The translations under genes were made by a program, and so were the position numbers. The notes under the pieces are model-generated. The model did not search any database and had not been told where the DNA came from. It saw nothing but the letters and a program-made list of their open reading frames with translations. From Chitinophaga chungangae (GTDB lineage Bacteria > Bacteroidota > Bacteroidia > Chitinophagales > Chitinophagaceae): a DNA stretch of 64,000 nucleotides. Position 1 is the first letter of the stretch, and the number at the start of each line of letters is the position of its first letter. Shown here in pieces: positions 42,738 through 51,020 of this stretch. The DNA is taken from assembly GCF_017742215.1 (NCBI RefSeq), contig NZ_JAGHKP010000003.1, forward strand, positions 678,308 through 742,307, written 5' to 3'.

Positions 42738-43513
42738 AAAGCGGGGCGTTTTTTCCACCTGCGGTGCGTCCATAACCAATACTGCGGCTGGCGGCGGATG
42801 TCTTCTTCCAGCAGGCGCGAAAACCGCTCCGTTATTGCAAAAGGCGGCAATTCGCCCGGTGCGTCGGTGATAAGTTGAAAGGATATTTCCCAGGCTGCGG
42901 GGGCTTCAGCCTTGCCGACGGTGGCATACAGCACAACGGCCCCCGTCGCCCGGGCGAGCCGTTCCGCCCCGGTGATCACCGGTGTGGGCTGACGCAGGAA
43001 ATCGATCGTATGCGCGCCGTTGCCGGGGCATTGATCGGCCACGAAAATATATGCGCCCGCACAATCGCGCGAAGCCAGCATATGCCGCGCCGCTTTGTCC
43101 GCGGGTACCAGCTTCAGCCCGAAACGCGTGCGCAGCCTGCGCATTATTTTGTCGAAAAATTTGTTGCGCAGCGGCTTGTACACCGCGTGTATGTTCATAA
43201 ACGTTTTGGCGGGCAGCACATTCAGGCATTCCCAGTTGCCGTAATGCCCCAGCATGATCATCACATTGCGTTGCTGCGCGTGATAATACTGTAGCAGATC
43301 GATGTTTTTTACCCGGACGCGTTCTTTCACACGCGCGGCGGGAGTAAACAGCATCAGCGCCATTTCCGAGAATATCCCCGAAAAATGACGGTAAAACCCG
43401 CCCGCCAGCTGGCGCACTTCCTCGTACGACCGCTCGGGGAACGACCGCGAAAGGTTCTGCAGCACCACGGCGTAACGATAGCCCAGCACTTTGTATACAA
43501 TCAGGTAGATCAT
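42734..43513 (-). CDS. LpxL/HtrB-like lysophospholipid (lipid A) acyltransferase
   Basis: 259 residues from ATG 43513, preceded by an A-rich leader; a GTG at 43564 would add 17 residues. The catalytic HX4E motif is His90 to Glu95 in LGHYGNWE; other family blocks are GFYRHFSGIFSEM, VYKPLRNKFFDKIMRRLRTRFG, FVADQCPG and the C-terminal QYWLWTHRRWK. It transfers a secondary acyl chain to lipid A or a related lipid at the inner membrane. The usual N-terminal hydrophobic helix is short, so the true start may be the GTG. Confidence 0.85.
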   Translation of the reverse strand: MIYLIVYKVLGYRYAVVLQNLSRSFPERSYEEVRQLAGGFYRHFSGIFSEMALMLFTPAARVKERVRVKNIDLLQYYHAQQRNVMIMLGHYGNWECLNVLPAKTFMNIHAVYKPLRNKFFDKIMRRLRTRFGLKLVPADKAARHMLASRDCAGAYIFVADQCPGNGAHTIDFLRQPTPVITGAERLARATGAVVLYATVGKAEAPAAWEISFQLITDAPGELPPFAITERFSRLLEEDIRRQPQYWLWTHRRWKKRPAL

Positions 43514-43662
43514 TTCGGTTTTGTTAAAATAACGGAACGGACAGCACGCACGTAGGGGTATCACGCGCCGGGCCCGTTCTGTTTATGGAGCAAAGAGACG
43601 GAATCATCCACGCGGCGTATTGCAGTATCCGGATTTTTTGTTGCGTAAAATGGAATTGAGCT

Positions 43663-44646
43663 ATGGAAATGATTTACAGATTCGGAACGAACGAGATTTT
43701 ATACAGCTCCCCCGGCGAAAAACAATTAGGGCCTCCTTCGGAATGGAACCAATGGCGGTCGGAATCGACGCCTTTCTGGAACGTGCGGCTGCGCGAGCAT
43801 TTTTTTGACGGCATGATGATCAGTTCGCTCAACATCGAGGTTTTCGAGCACATCGTGCTGTCTACCAGCCAGCAGGCGCCTTTGCCGGGAATGGGTTTTG
43901 TAAAGCAGGGCCATCTTGTTACCACGGCGCATTCCGGCGGTGGTCCGCGAAAGTTCGCGCCACGGCAGCACAACATCTTCATCAATCCTTACACTTCGCT
44001 CCGCACGGAACTGCCCGCGCAGCCCAACCTGGAAGTGCTGCTGCTGGGCTTTCAGCGCGAACGTTTCCTTCAACTGGCCGAACATGCCGGGCCGGTAATG
44101 AACCAACTGGCGGAAAACATCACGGCCAACAAACCCGCGCCATACCTCCAAAGCCCTAATCTGCCGCTTACGCCGCGCATGACGGCCATTATCCAGGAAA
44201 TAGAGGAGGGCAGTTACCAGGGCGGACTGATGAACCTTTTCCTGCAGTCGAAACTGCTGGAACTGCTGGCGCTGCAATGCGGCCAGCTGGAAATGGCGAA
44301 CCGCGGAACGGCCGGCCGCGAAACGTTGAGCATGGCCGATATGAACAAAGTGCGCGAAGCGCGGGAAATATTGCTGCACGACCTGCACCGCCCGCCTACG
44401 CTGGGCATGCTGGCCAAACAAACGGGGCTGAACGAGTTCAAACTGAAAAACGGTTTTAAAAAGATGTTCGGCGCCTCGGTATTCGGTTACCTGAAATCGC
44501 ACCGGCTGGAAATGGCGCGCGACATGATCCGCGGCGGCGGGAAATCGGTCACCGAAGTGGCGTATGAAACGGGTTATTCCACCCTCCAGCATTTCAGCAA
44601 CGAGTTCAGGAAAAAGTTCGGCGTCAGTCCCGGCCGGCTGAAATAG
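43663..44646 (+). CDS. AraC-family transcriptional regulator
   Basis: 327 residues: an N-terminal sensing part (about 1-215) and a C-terminal double helix-turn-helix (about 225-327): ILLHDLHRPPTLGMLAKQTGLNEFKLKNGFKKMFG, then SVTEVAYETGYSTLQHFSNEFRKKFGVSP. The ligand is unknown; the sensing part resembles the siderophore-type AraC regulators of Bacteroidetes (inference). ATGs at 43663 and 43669 are both possible starts. It is divergent from the acyltransferase gene with 149 nt between. Confidence 0.9.
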   Translation: MEMIYRFGTNEILYSSPGEKQLGPPSEWNQWRSESTPFWNVRLREHFFDGMMISSLNIEVFEHIVLSTSQQAPLPGMGFVKQGHLVTTAHSGGGPRKFAPRQHNIFINPYTSLRTELPAQPNLEVLLLGFQRERFLQLAEHAGPVMNQLAENITANKPAPYLQSPNLPLTPRMTAIIQEIEEGSYQGGLMNLFLQSKLLELLALQCGQLEMANRGTAGRETLSMADMNKVREAREILLHDLHRPPTLGMLAKQTGLNEFKLKNGFKKMFGASVFGYLKSHRLEMARDMIRGGGKSVTEVAYETGYSTLQHFSNEFRKKFGVSPGRLK

Positions 44647-44715
44647 CTCAAAAAATTAGCAACAGCCGTTCCTTTTGTGCGGCAGGTTCCAGGAAAAAAT
44701 GCTAAATTTGTTAGT

Positions 44716-45927
44716 ATGAAACGTTCCGGATCGGCAGATCTGCCTTTACACTACGGCTATGTGCCCCGCTGGCTTGCCGAAAGAATGGCAAAGCTCGGGC
44801 TGGCCGTTACCGAATCCATCCTTCTCGAATACGGGCACGACGCCTTTCTCAGCCGTATGAGCAGCCCTTTCTGGTTCCAGAGTTTGGGAGCGGTGATGGG
44901 GATGGACTGGCATTCATCCGGCATCACCACCTCGGTGATGGGCGCGCTCAAACGGGCCGTCAATCCACGGGCGAAGGAACTGGGCCTTTACATTTGCGGC
45001 GGCAAAGGCCGTTTTTCCCGCGAAGCGCCCGCGGAACTGTTTGAAGTGGCGGAGCGCACCGGGCTGGACGGTGATTATCTCGCGCGCTGCAGCAAGCTCA
45101 GCGCCAAGGTAGACAATACCGCCGTGCAGGACGGGTTCCAGTTGTACACGCATAATTTTATCGTCAGCCAGCGGGGGGACTGGACGGTGATCCAGCAGGG
45201 GATGAGCCCTGGCAGCCAGATGGCGCGGCGTTATCACTGGCATTCCGGGCAGGTGCGGTCTTTCGTGGAAGAGCCGCATGCAGCGGTTTGCGGGCAGAAC
45301 GTTGGCCCCATTCTCAACCTTACCGCCCGCGAAGCGGCTTCCGCGCGTACGGGCATCGTACAGCTGGCGCAGGAAAAACCGGAGCTGATGATGCGTGAGA
45401 TCCAGCAATTGATAATGCCGTCGCATCACGACGTGCGTGCGGAAGACGTAGACCTGAAAAGGCTCGGCACCGTGCTCTGGATGGCGCATGAGCAGTCCGT
45501 CCGGAATTTCGAGGAGCTGCTGTTACTGCAGGGCGCCGGGCCGCGCACGATCCAGTCGCTGGCGCTGGTGAGCGAGGTGATACACGGCACACCCGCCCGC
45601 TTTCATGATCCCGCGCGTTTTGCGTTCGCGCACGGCGGGAAGGACGGGCACCCTTTTCCCGTTCCTGTTAAAGTATACGACGAAACCATCGCCACGCTGC
45701 AAACGGCCGTGCACAAGGCGAAACTGGGGCATTCCGAAAAACAGGAGGCGATCAAAGCCTTGCACAGCCTGGCGGTAATTGCTGAAAAGGATTTTGTGCC
45801 GAATGACCGGTTCGATGAACTGGTACAAAAAGAACGTGATGAATCCTGGCGATATGGCGGCAGAACGGTTTTCGGCAAAGCGCAGCCGCCGAAAGGGAAA
45901 AAAGCCACGCAGCTGGTGCTTTTTTGA
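44716..45927 (+). CDS. DUF763 protein
   Basis: 403 residues. The DUF763 family is recognised from SGSADLPLHYGYVPRWLAERM at the start, the GVGGGKG-like ICGGKG segment, DGFQLYTHNFIVS, WTVIQQGMS, ARRYHWHS and the C-terminal GAGPRTIQSLALVSEVIHG...FAHGGKDGHPFPVP. The GAGPRTIQSLA region looks like a helix-hairpin-helix, which suggests nucleic-acid contact. Homologues occur in archaea, thermophiles and scattered bacteria; the function is not established. I start at ATG 44716. It is a lone gene. Confidence 0.85.
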   Translation: MKRSGSADLPLHYGYVPRWLAERMAKLGLAVTESILLEYGHDAFLSRMSSPFWFQSLGAVMGMDWHSSGITTSVMGALKRAVNPRAKELGLYICGGKGRFSREAPAELFEVAERTGLDGDYLARCSKLSAKVDNTAVQDGFQLYTHNFIVSQRGDWTVIQQGMSPGSQMARRYHWHSGQVRSFVEEPHAAVCGQNVGPILNLTAREAASARTGIVQLAQEKPELMMREIQQLIMPSHHDVRAEDVDLKRLGTVLWMAHEQSVRNFEELLLLQGAGPRTIQSLALVSEVIHGTPARFHDPARFAFAHGGKDGHPFPVPVKVYDETIATLQTAVHKAKLGHSEKQEAIKALHSLAVIAEKDFVPNDRFDELVQKERDESWRYGGRTVFGKAQPPKGKKATQLVLF

Positions 45928-46351
45928 GGTATAACTGTTCCGGTTACACGATTTTTTTGTTTCCCACCTCTAAGTTAGCGGAAATCTTGCGCGCATAACC
46001 CTACCCGCGAGATATACGCCAGCCCATGTGAACCAATGTTGAGGACCAAAACAAGGCGAAATGATAGCTTAATTGAAAAATAGGCTGATCGGTTCGATGC
46101 CGGGAATACGACGGTTCCTTGATAACTTTACTAAAAGGAAATTTCCTGCGGTTAAACATATAACGAAATGGGTTACACGACGTTTTAAACACCGGTAAAA
46201 ATGAAAATACCCGAAAACCGGTAGAACCTTCTACCTGCTCCCTGGTAGCGGCTTTTACAGTTTAACCGGTAAATATGACAACTCAGCGGGAATGATGGTT
46301 CCGGCATTGAATTATGTTATAATTTGCGGGCCGAATCAAAACAGATCATTC
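45928..46351. other. Intergenic stretch with unexplained degenerate sequence
   Basis: 424 nt. Around 46190-46280 there are several copies of ACCGGT/AACCGG-like words and an imperfect repeat (GGTAGAACC, TTCTACC, GGTAGCGG). A minus-strand open frame of 63 codons (46001-46192) reads like protein (YMFNRRKFPFSKVIKE) but has no recognised family or start signal. It may be a small relic or a dispersed repeat. TATAATTTG near 46317-46325 could be part of the promoter for the next gene. Confidence 0.35.
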
Positions 46352-46915
46352 ATGAAAAAAAGAACCCTTTATCCGGTTACGTTGTTTTTCCTTTTGCTGT
46401 GCTCAACAGCCTATTCTCAAAAACTTTCCCTTAACGACAATGTGATCAACGTCGGCATCGGCTTTGGCTCCACATACTCTTTTAATTCCGTTTACGGTGG
46501 TTTCCCTGCGCTGAGCGTTTCCTACGAACGCATCTGGCCCAAAGAGATCGGGCCCGGCCTGCTGGGCGTTGGCGCTATCGTGGGTTACCGCAGCATGTCT
46601 TACAAATACAATATCGGCGACAATCGTTACAAAGATAAATTCAACACCCTGCTGATCGCCGCGCGCGGCACCTACTATTGGGAAAAGCTGGTAACTGAAA
46701 AGTACAACGTATATGGCGCCGCACTGATCGGCGTGCGTACCGAGAGTTATAAAGCAGACGGCGCTCCCGGCGTACTGATAGACGATAACAGCGTGCATCC
46801 TTTTGTAGGCGTAGTGGCCGGCGGCCGTTATTATTTTACGCCTAACATCAGCGTATTCGCCGAATTAGGATATGATATCAGCTGGACGAAAGCCGGTATC
46901 AGCGCAAGGTTCTAA
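46352..46915 (+). CDS. Small outer-membrane beta-barrel protein
   Basis: 187 residues: a signal peptide (ending STAYSQ, about 22) and a short barrel of alternating strands (VINVGIGFGSTYSF, PALSVSYERIW, GVGAIVGYRSMSYKY, TLLIAARGTYYWE, HPFVGVVAGGRYYFT) ending in the terminal ARF. It probably has 8-10 strands like OmpW/OmpA-type barrels; the function is unknown. A bidirectional terminator follows. Confidence 0.8.
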   Translation: MKKRTLYPVTLFFLLLCSTAYSQKLSLNDNVINVGIGFGSTYSFNSVYGGFPALSVSYERIWPKEIGPGLLGVGAIVGYRSMSYKYNIGDNRYKDKFNTLLIAARGTYYWEKLVTEKYNVYGAALIGVRTESYKADGAPGVLIDDNSVHPFVGVVAGGRYYFTPNISVFAELGYDISWTKAGISARF

Positions 46916-46936
46916 CCTCATCTGTCGTAATCATAA

Positions 46937-46978
46937 AAAAAGAGCGATGAATTTTTTCACCGCTCTTTTTATTTTTTA
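46937..46978. terminator. Bidirectional terminator
   Basis: AAAAAGAGCG (46937-46946) pairs with CGCTCTTTTT (46961-46970), flanked by A and T tracts. It sits between the convergent barrel and DoxX genes. Confidence 0.85.
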
Positions 46979-46990
46979 AAGTTTGATTGT

Positions 46991-47401
46991 TTACCCGTTT
47001 TTCCGGAAGGCCGCATCCAGCGAATATTTGCCGCTCCCCAACACAAATACCACCAGCGAAAGCAACAGGAACGCAAACGGCAGTTCCTTCACCTGGAAAG
47101 GGTCTTTGCCATGCGCCACAAAAAAAGCCACGAACATCGTAATAAAGATCGGGATCACGCTCAGCCGCGTGAAGAAACCCAGCAGCACAAAAATGCCGCA
47201 GAAGAACTCCGCGAAGATCACGAGTATTACCGTGGGTTTAATGCCGATGCCGATTATATCCTGGAACATGGTGAGCATTACTTCGTAATTGGAAAGTTTC
47301 TGCCAGCCATGGTAAATAAACAGGCCGCCGAAAATCAGTCTTAACAGGAGCGCAGCCAGGTCAGTGCTAAGCGGTCGGGTTTGCAGGAGGGTGTTTTTCA
47401 T
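46991..47401 (-). CDS. DoxX-family membrane protein
   Basis: 136 residues with four membrane helices (about 16-33, 51-75, 80-98 and 108-124). DoxX landmarks: LLRLIFGGLFIYHGWQKL, FAEFFCGIFVLLGFFTRL, ITMFVAFFVAHGKDPF. These small proteins are often linked to redox or thiol stress; the role here is unknown. TATTTTTG at 47429-47436 (minus strand) matches the -7 consensus, without a good -33 box. Confidence 0.88.
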   Translation of the reverse strand: MKNTLLQTRPLSTDLAALLLRLIFGGLFIYHGWQKLSNYEVMLTMFQDIIGIGIKPTVILVIFAEFFCGIFVLLGFFTRLSVIPIFITMFVAFFVAHGKDPFQVKELPFAFLLLSLVVFVLGSGKYSLDAAFRKNG

Positions 47402-47516
47402 ATAGAAATGGTTTGTAGGTTAAGTACGCATCAAAAATAAGGGGAATATTTAGATTTCAGCGGGGTCAATTGCGACTTTGTTGCGGGGTGATTTGCATAA
47501 ACAACGTTTTCATAGA

Positions 47517-48608
47517 TCAGGGTGCGGGAATGAATTTTTCCATCGTCATCCAGTATTTGTCTTTGTAGATGCGGTAGTTCACGCTGCGTTTCAGCAGGTA
47601 TTTTTCGATCCGGGCGGCGGTTTGCCGCGAGATCTCACGGAATTCGCGGCAGGCGATATAAATAAAACACGAGCCGCCTTCCGTGTTGCGGCCGAGGTAC
47701 AAGTGCCCGGGCGTACCGGCAAGACCGGCGAGCAGTTCGTCTTCGAATTTGCCCAGCCGTTCGTGCATTTCCGCCGAAGGCATGCCGCTTTCGTCCCACT
47801 CAAATTCGTGTTCCACCACCATCATCCAGGGATGGGAAGGTTTGGCATCCCACTCCAGCAATTCAGAATTAATGCAGGCGATCAGCGGCATATTGTAGCT
47901 GTTGCGCCCTTCCACAACGGAATACAGGTCGTTGTCGCTGTTGCTGCGCGTGGCTTTGTATTTTTCCACGAATTCTTTTTCGCGCCAGCGCAGGAAATCT
48001 TCCAGTTTTTCCAGCGGGATCAATTCTTTTTCACTATCAGCGGGGCCGAAATCGATATTGTCTATCAGTGTGGCTGTATCCAGCTCGCCGAGCGCATTTT
48101 CGAGGAATATCACAATGCCGTTGCCGATCTCTTTATGATTTTCTTCGGTGTAACCGGGATGAACGAAGGTAATGTCTATCTGATCGGGATATTCGCTGCT
48201 TTCATTGCTGTAGAAACTGATATTGTCGCGGCTGAACTCGTAGCCGCCCATACCGATCTTGATGTCGAAACCAAGGCCGGGCTTAAGGGCGGTGAATTTC
48301 CAGCCGGGCAGGGCGGGAGCGTCTGCCACCAGGTCTTCCACGAACACAAAAGATTTGATGTCGCCTTCGGCGGAGATCACCATTTCCACGGTCTGTTCGT
48401 CGTATTTTCCGGCAAGACAATAGAACTGAACGTTCAGCTGGTGCAGCTGCGGGATCACTTTATCCATAAACCGGCTGTCGATGTCGGTACCTTTGAACAG
48501 CACTTTGTAAAATTCTTTTTCCCGGCTGGCGAACCAGGCCCAGAAAGCCGCGTGAGTATTGGTTTTCGCGTGTTCCTTTTTGCCGAATAACCTGCTGATG
48601 AAACGCAT
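47517..48608 (-). CDS. DUF695-type protein
   Basis: 363 residues from ATG 48608. The N-terminal half (about 20-150) has alternating strands (VEMVISAEGDIKSFVFVEDLV) and a WFASREKEFYKVL motif. The C-terminal half (about 195-360) has the DUF695 pattern WREKEFVEKYKATRSNSDNDLYSVVEGRNSYNMPLIACINSEL, then VEHEFEWDESGMPSAEM and YLGRNTEGGSCFIYIACREFREI. It is cytoplasmic with no signal peptide; the function is unknown. It is a lone gene. Confidence 0.75.
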   Translation of the reverse strand: MRFISRLFGKKEHAKTNTHAAFWAWFASREKEFYKVLFKGTDIDSRFMDKVIPQLHQLNVQFYCLAGKYDEQTVEMVISAEGDIKSFVFVEDLVADAPALPGWKFTALKPGLGFDIKIGMGGYEFSRDNISFYSNESSEYPDQIDITFVHPGYTEENHKEIGNGIVIFLENALGELDTATLIDNIDFGPADSEKELIPLEKLEDFLRWREKEFVEKYKATRSNSDNDLYSVVEGRNSYNMPLIACINSELLEWDAKPSHPWMMVVEHEFEWDESGMPSAEMHERLGKFEDELLAGLAGTPGHLYLGRNTEGGSCFIYIACREFREISRQTAARIEKYLLKRSVNYRIYKDKYWMTMEKFIPAP

Positions 48609-48647
48609 AGGGAGGGGTTTATGGAACAATAATACAATAAATTGCAT

Positions 48648-48675
48648 CCCTGCCAATGCAGGGCGGATTTTTTTT
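48648..48675 (+). terminator. Hairpin plus T tract between divergent genes
   Basis: CCCTGC (48648-48653) pairs with GCAGGG (48658-48663), followed by CGGATTTTTTTT. It faces the plus strand although no plus-strand gene ends here, so it may shield the sigma-factor promoter from read-through. Confidence 0.5.
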
Positions 48676-48679
48676 GCGT

Positions 48680-48713
48680 TTTGTAGCGGTCTTCCGAATT
48701 TTTACTACTTTTA
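48680..48713 (+). promoter_or_regulatory. Probable promoter of the PUL 3 sigma factor
   Basis: TTTG at 48680-48683 and TACTTTTA at 48706-48713, with a 22-bp spacer, close to the Bacteroidetes consensus (19 bp, TAnnTTTG). It lies 53 nt before the start codon. Confidence 0.4.
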
Positions 48714-48766
48714 GTTCAGTACAATCACCAAAATCGTTTTAACAGTCTTATCCCGTCTATTTGTTC

Positions 48767-49369
48767 ATGCGGAATATTCCACATAGTGAAAAGGAGTTGC
48801 TGCGCCTGCTTGCGGACGGAAACGAACATGCCTTCCAGGTTATTTTCGAACGGCATTGGGATGCCGTTTTTTCAACTGCTTTATTGCTTGCGAAATCGGC
48901 TTCCGTGGCGGAAGACGTTGCACAGGACGTATTCACCATGCTTTGGGAGAAACGCGTGTCGCTGGCGGGCGTGGAGAAACTGGAGAATTTCCTTTTCATT
49001 GCAGCGCGGAACATGATCTATTCCCGCTTCCGCAAACTGGCTTCGCAGGACGCTTACCGGCAATATGTGCTGTCGTGCTTCCGGGAAGACGGCGCGGAGA
49101 GGGTAGACGAAACCGCCGAATTGCGCGAGCTGGACCGTACCATCCAGCAGGCGATAAGGCTGTTGCCACCCCAACAGCAGCGTGCTTTCCGGCTCAGCCG
49201 TTACGAAGGCATGCAGCATGAGGAAATCGCCGTTACCATGGGCGTTTCCCGCGTCACGATCAAAAGTTACATCGTACAGGCCATTGCAAGTCTCCGAAAA
49301 GCGCTGGCCAATCATCCTTCCGGCGCCCACTGGATCGTTTGGGCTTTTTTCTGGGTGTTGTCCAGGTAA
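48767..49369 (+). CDS. ECF RNA polymerase sigma factor (PUL 3 regulator)
   Basis: 200 residues; region 2 (HAFQVIFERHWDAVFSTALLLA, SVAEDVAQDVFTMLWEKR) and region 4 (HEEIAVTMGVSRVTIKSYIVQAIASLRKAL). I start at ATG 48767; a TTG 6 nt earlier is unlikely. As in PUL 1 it precedes a fecR and a STN-type susC. The C-terminus is unusually hydrophobic (HWIVWAFFWVLSR). A hairpin separates it from fecR. Confidence 0.92.
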   Translation: MRNIPHSEKELLRLLADGNEHAFQVIFERHWDAVFSTALLLAKSASVAEDVAQDVFTMLWEKRVSLAGVEKLENFLFIAARNMIYSRFRKLASQDAYRQYVLSCFREDGAERVDETAELRELDRTIQQAIRLLPPQQQRAFRLSRYEGMQHEEIAVTMGVSRVTIKSYIVQAIASLRKALANHPSGAHWIVWAFFWVLSR

Positions 49370-49603
49370 ACCTTCGCTCATTTTTCAGTTCCGGTTAATT
49401 ATGTAAAGCTTTTTGCGATCACATTCGCATATGGTAGTATTTTGCTTTTTGTCGCGGAGCGTACCGGGCATTGACGGGCAAATAACCGTGAACCGCTGTA
49501 GTTTTTCTCCATTTTTCCGCTACAGTCAAGGCGTTTGGTGAATCACGGATTTTTTTTCGAAACCGGCACCTCCCTGCGGCCCTGTTGCGCGTCTTTAGAA
49601 TGT

Positions 49604-49632
49604 CCGGGGCCTCCCAGGCCCCGGCTTTAATT
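49604..49632 (+). terminator. Hairpin between sigma and fecR genes
   Basis: A perfect 9-bp GC-rich stem (49604-49612 with 49616-49624, loop CCC) followed by CTTTAATTT, ending about 10 nt before the fecR start. It is an attenuator or partial terminator that could lower FecR relative to its sigma factor. Confidence 0.6.
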
Positions 49633-49641
49633 TATCACGTT

Positions 49642-50817
49642 ATGGATCAGAAAACCTTCGATGCATTGCTGGACAGGTTCCTCAGCGAGGATGTAAGCCG
49701 GAAAGAGGCCGAGCGGGTGCTGCATTCCCTTGAGGACGACAACATGCGCCGCCAATGGCTGGCCGCTATCGAGGGTTTGCTGGAAAACAAACAACTGCAC
49801 GGTCTTTCAGACCCCGCCCGCCGAGACGCCATACGCATGGCCATTCTTGGTAAAAAATCATCCGCTCCCGTCAAAAAGGTCCGCCTGCTTCGCAGGTATA
49901 TTCCATACGCCGCCGCCGCGGTTATTATCGCTGCAATTGCACTCGTGTTGTACAAGCCCGGCCGGCCGGGAAAGGAATTGCTCGCGCAGCAGCCGCAAGA
50001 CGCCAGCCAGGTGCTGCCCGGCGGCAACAAGGCCATGCTGATCCTTTCGGACGGCCGGCGTATTACGCTGGATACGGCAGACAACGGCACCATCGCCAGC
50101 CAGGGCAACGTGCAGGTGATCAAGCTGGACAGCGGGCAGCTGGCCTACAATCCTTCCGATGCCGTCGGAAAAGGCAAAGCCATCGGCTACAGCACGCTGG
50201 TAACGCCCAAAGGCGGCCAGTTCCGCATCACGCTGCCGGACGGCAGCAAGGTGTGGCTCAACGCTGCGTCTACCTTGCGTTTCCCGAACGCCTTCGCCGG
50301 CGGCGAAAGGGAAGTGCAGCTTACCGGCGAAGCCTATTTCGAGGTCGCCAAAAATCCCGCGATGCCGTTTAAAGTGAAAGTGAACGATATGGCCGTGCAG
50401 GTATTGGGCACGCATTTCAACGTAATGGCTTACCCGGACGAGCCAGGCATCCGCACTACGCTGCTGGAGGGTGCCGTAAAGGTGCAGCACGGCGAAAGTG
50501 CGGTGCAGTTGGAGCCGGGCCAGCAGGCGAACCTGAGCCTTTCCGGGAAAATGACCACCAAAAACGATGTGGACGTGGAAGAAGTGGTGGCGTGGAAAAA
50601 CGGGTATTTCCATTTCAACCGCGAATCGCTGCAGGGCGTAATGCGGCAGATCGGAAGGTGGTACGACGCGGAGATCGCTTATGAAGGCGAGATCGCGCCA
50701 AGACAGTTCGGCGGAAAGATCGAAAGGAGCAGCAGCGTGACCGAAGTGATGAAAATTCTCGAATTAAGCAGGGTGCATTACAGGATCGAAGGAAAAAAAA
50801 TCATCGTAATGCCGTAA
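49642..50817 (+). CDS. FecR-family anti-sigma factor (PUL 3)
   Basis: 391 residues from ATG 49642. The cytoplasmic part (about 1-85) holds the sigma-binding helix; one membrane helix follows (YAAAAVIIAAIALVLY, about 89-104), then a periplasmic insert (about 128-172, LILSDGRRITLDTADNG). The FecR domain is at about 188-295 (LVTPKGGQFRITLPDGSKVWLNAAS, LTGEAYFEVAKNP, VQVLGTHFNVMAY) and a DUF4974-like C-terminus follows (FHFNRESLQGVMRQIGRWYDAEI). It receives the signal from the STN domain of the downstream SusC. Confidence 0.93.
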   Translation: MDQKTFDALLDRFLSEDVSRKEAERVLHSLEDDNMRRQWLAAIEGLLENKQLHGLSDPARRDAIRMAILGKKSSAPVKKVRLLRRYIPYAAAAVIIAAIALVLYKPGRPGKELLAQQPQDASQVLPGGNKAMLILSDGRRITLDTADNGTIASQGNVQVIKLDSGQLAYNPSDAVGKGKAIGYSTLVTPKGGQFRITLPDGSKVWLNAASTLRFPNAFAGGEREVQLTGEAYFEVAKNPAMPFKVKVNDMAVQVLGTHFNVMAYPDEPGIRTTLLEGAVKVQHGESAVQLEPGQQANLSLSGKMTTKNDVDVEEVVAWKNGYFHFNRESLQGVMRQIGRWYDAEIAYEGEIAPRQFGGKIERSSSVTEVMKILELSRVHYRIEGKKIIVMP

Positions 50818-50887
50818 TTCAATATTCGTTATGAAAAAAAGCAGAACAGTTATGAAAAAAATGTAGCCAATCCAATTGCCCTTCAAT

Positions 50888-50919
50888 AAAAAACCGGCCC
50901 GATGGCAGTCGGGACCGGC
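50888..50919 (-). terminator. Minus-strand intrinsic terminator in the susC leader
   Basis: Read on the minus strand, CCGGTCCCGA pairs with TCGGGCCGG (one bulged T, loop CTGCCA) and is followed by TTTTTTATT. No annotated minus-strand gene ends here; both flanking genes run the other way. Confidence 0.65.
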
Positions 50920-51012
50920 AGAGATGTAAGGGCGGACCATGATGAAACTAATCCACGGTATTCCGCGACCCCGGCTAGTTACGCCGGGCGGGATTCTTTT
51001 ACCCTAACAAAC

Positions 51013-51020
51013 CAAAATTA
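51013..51020 (-). promoter_or_regulatory. -7-like element on the minus strand over the susC start
   Basis: On the minus strand the sequence is TAATTTTG, an exact match to TAnnTTTG. The expected -33 position (plus-strand 51040-51043) reads CGTA, not TTTG. Together with the minus-strand terminator at 50888-50919 it would give an antisense RNA of roughly 115 nt across the susC leader. Confidence 0.35.

Noticed and set aside
50831-50866. An 11-residue reading frame (MKKSRTVMKKM) between fecR and susC, possibly a leader peptide
   Set aside because: The two ATGAAA repeats can occur by chance in an A-rich leader; there is no regulatory codon run.
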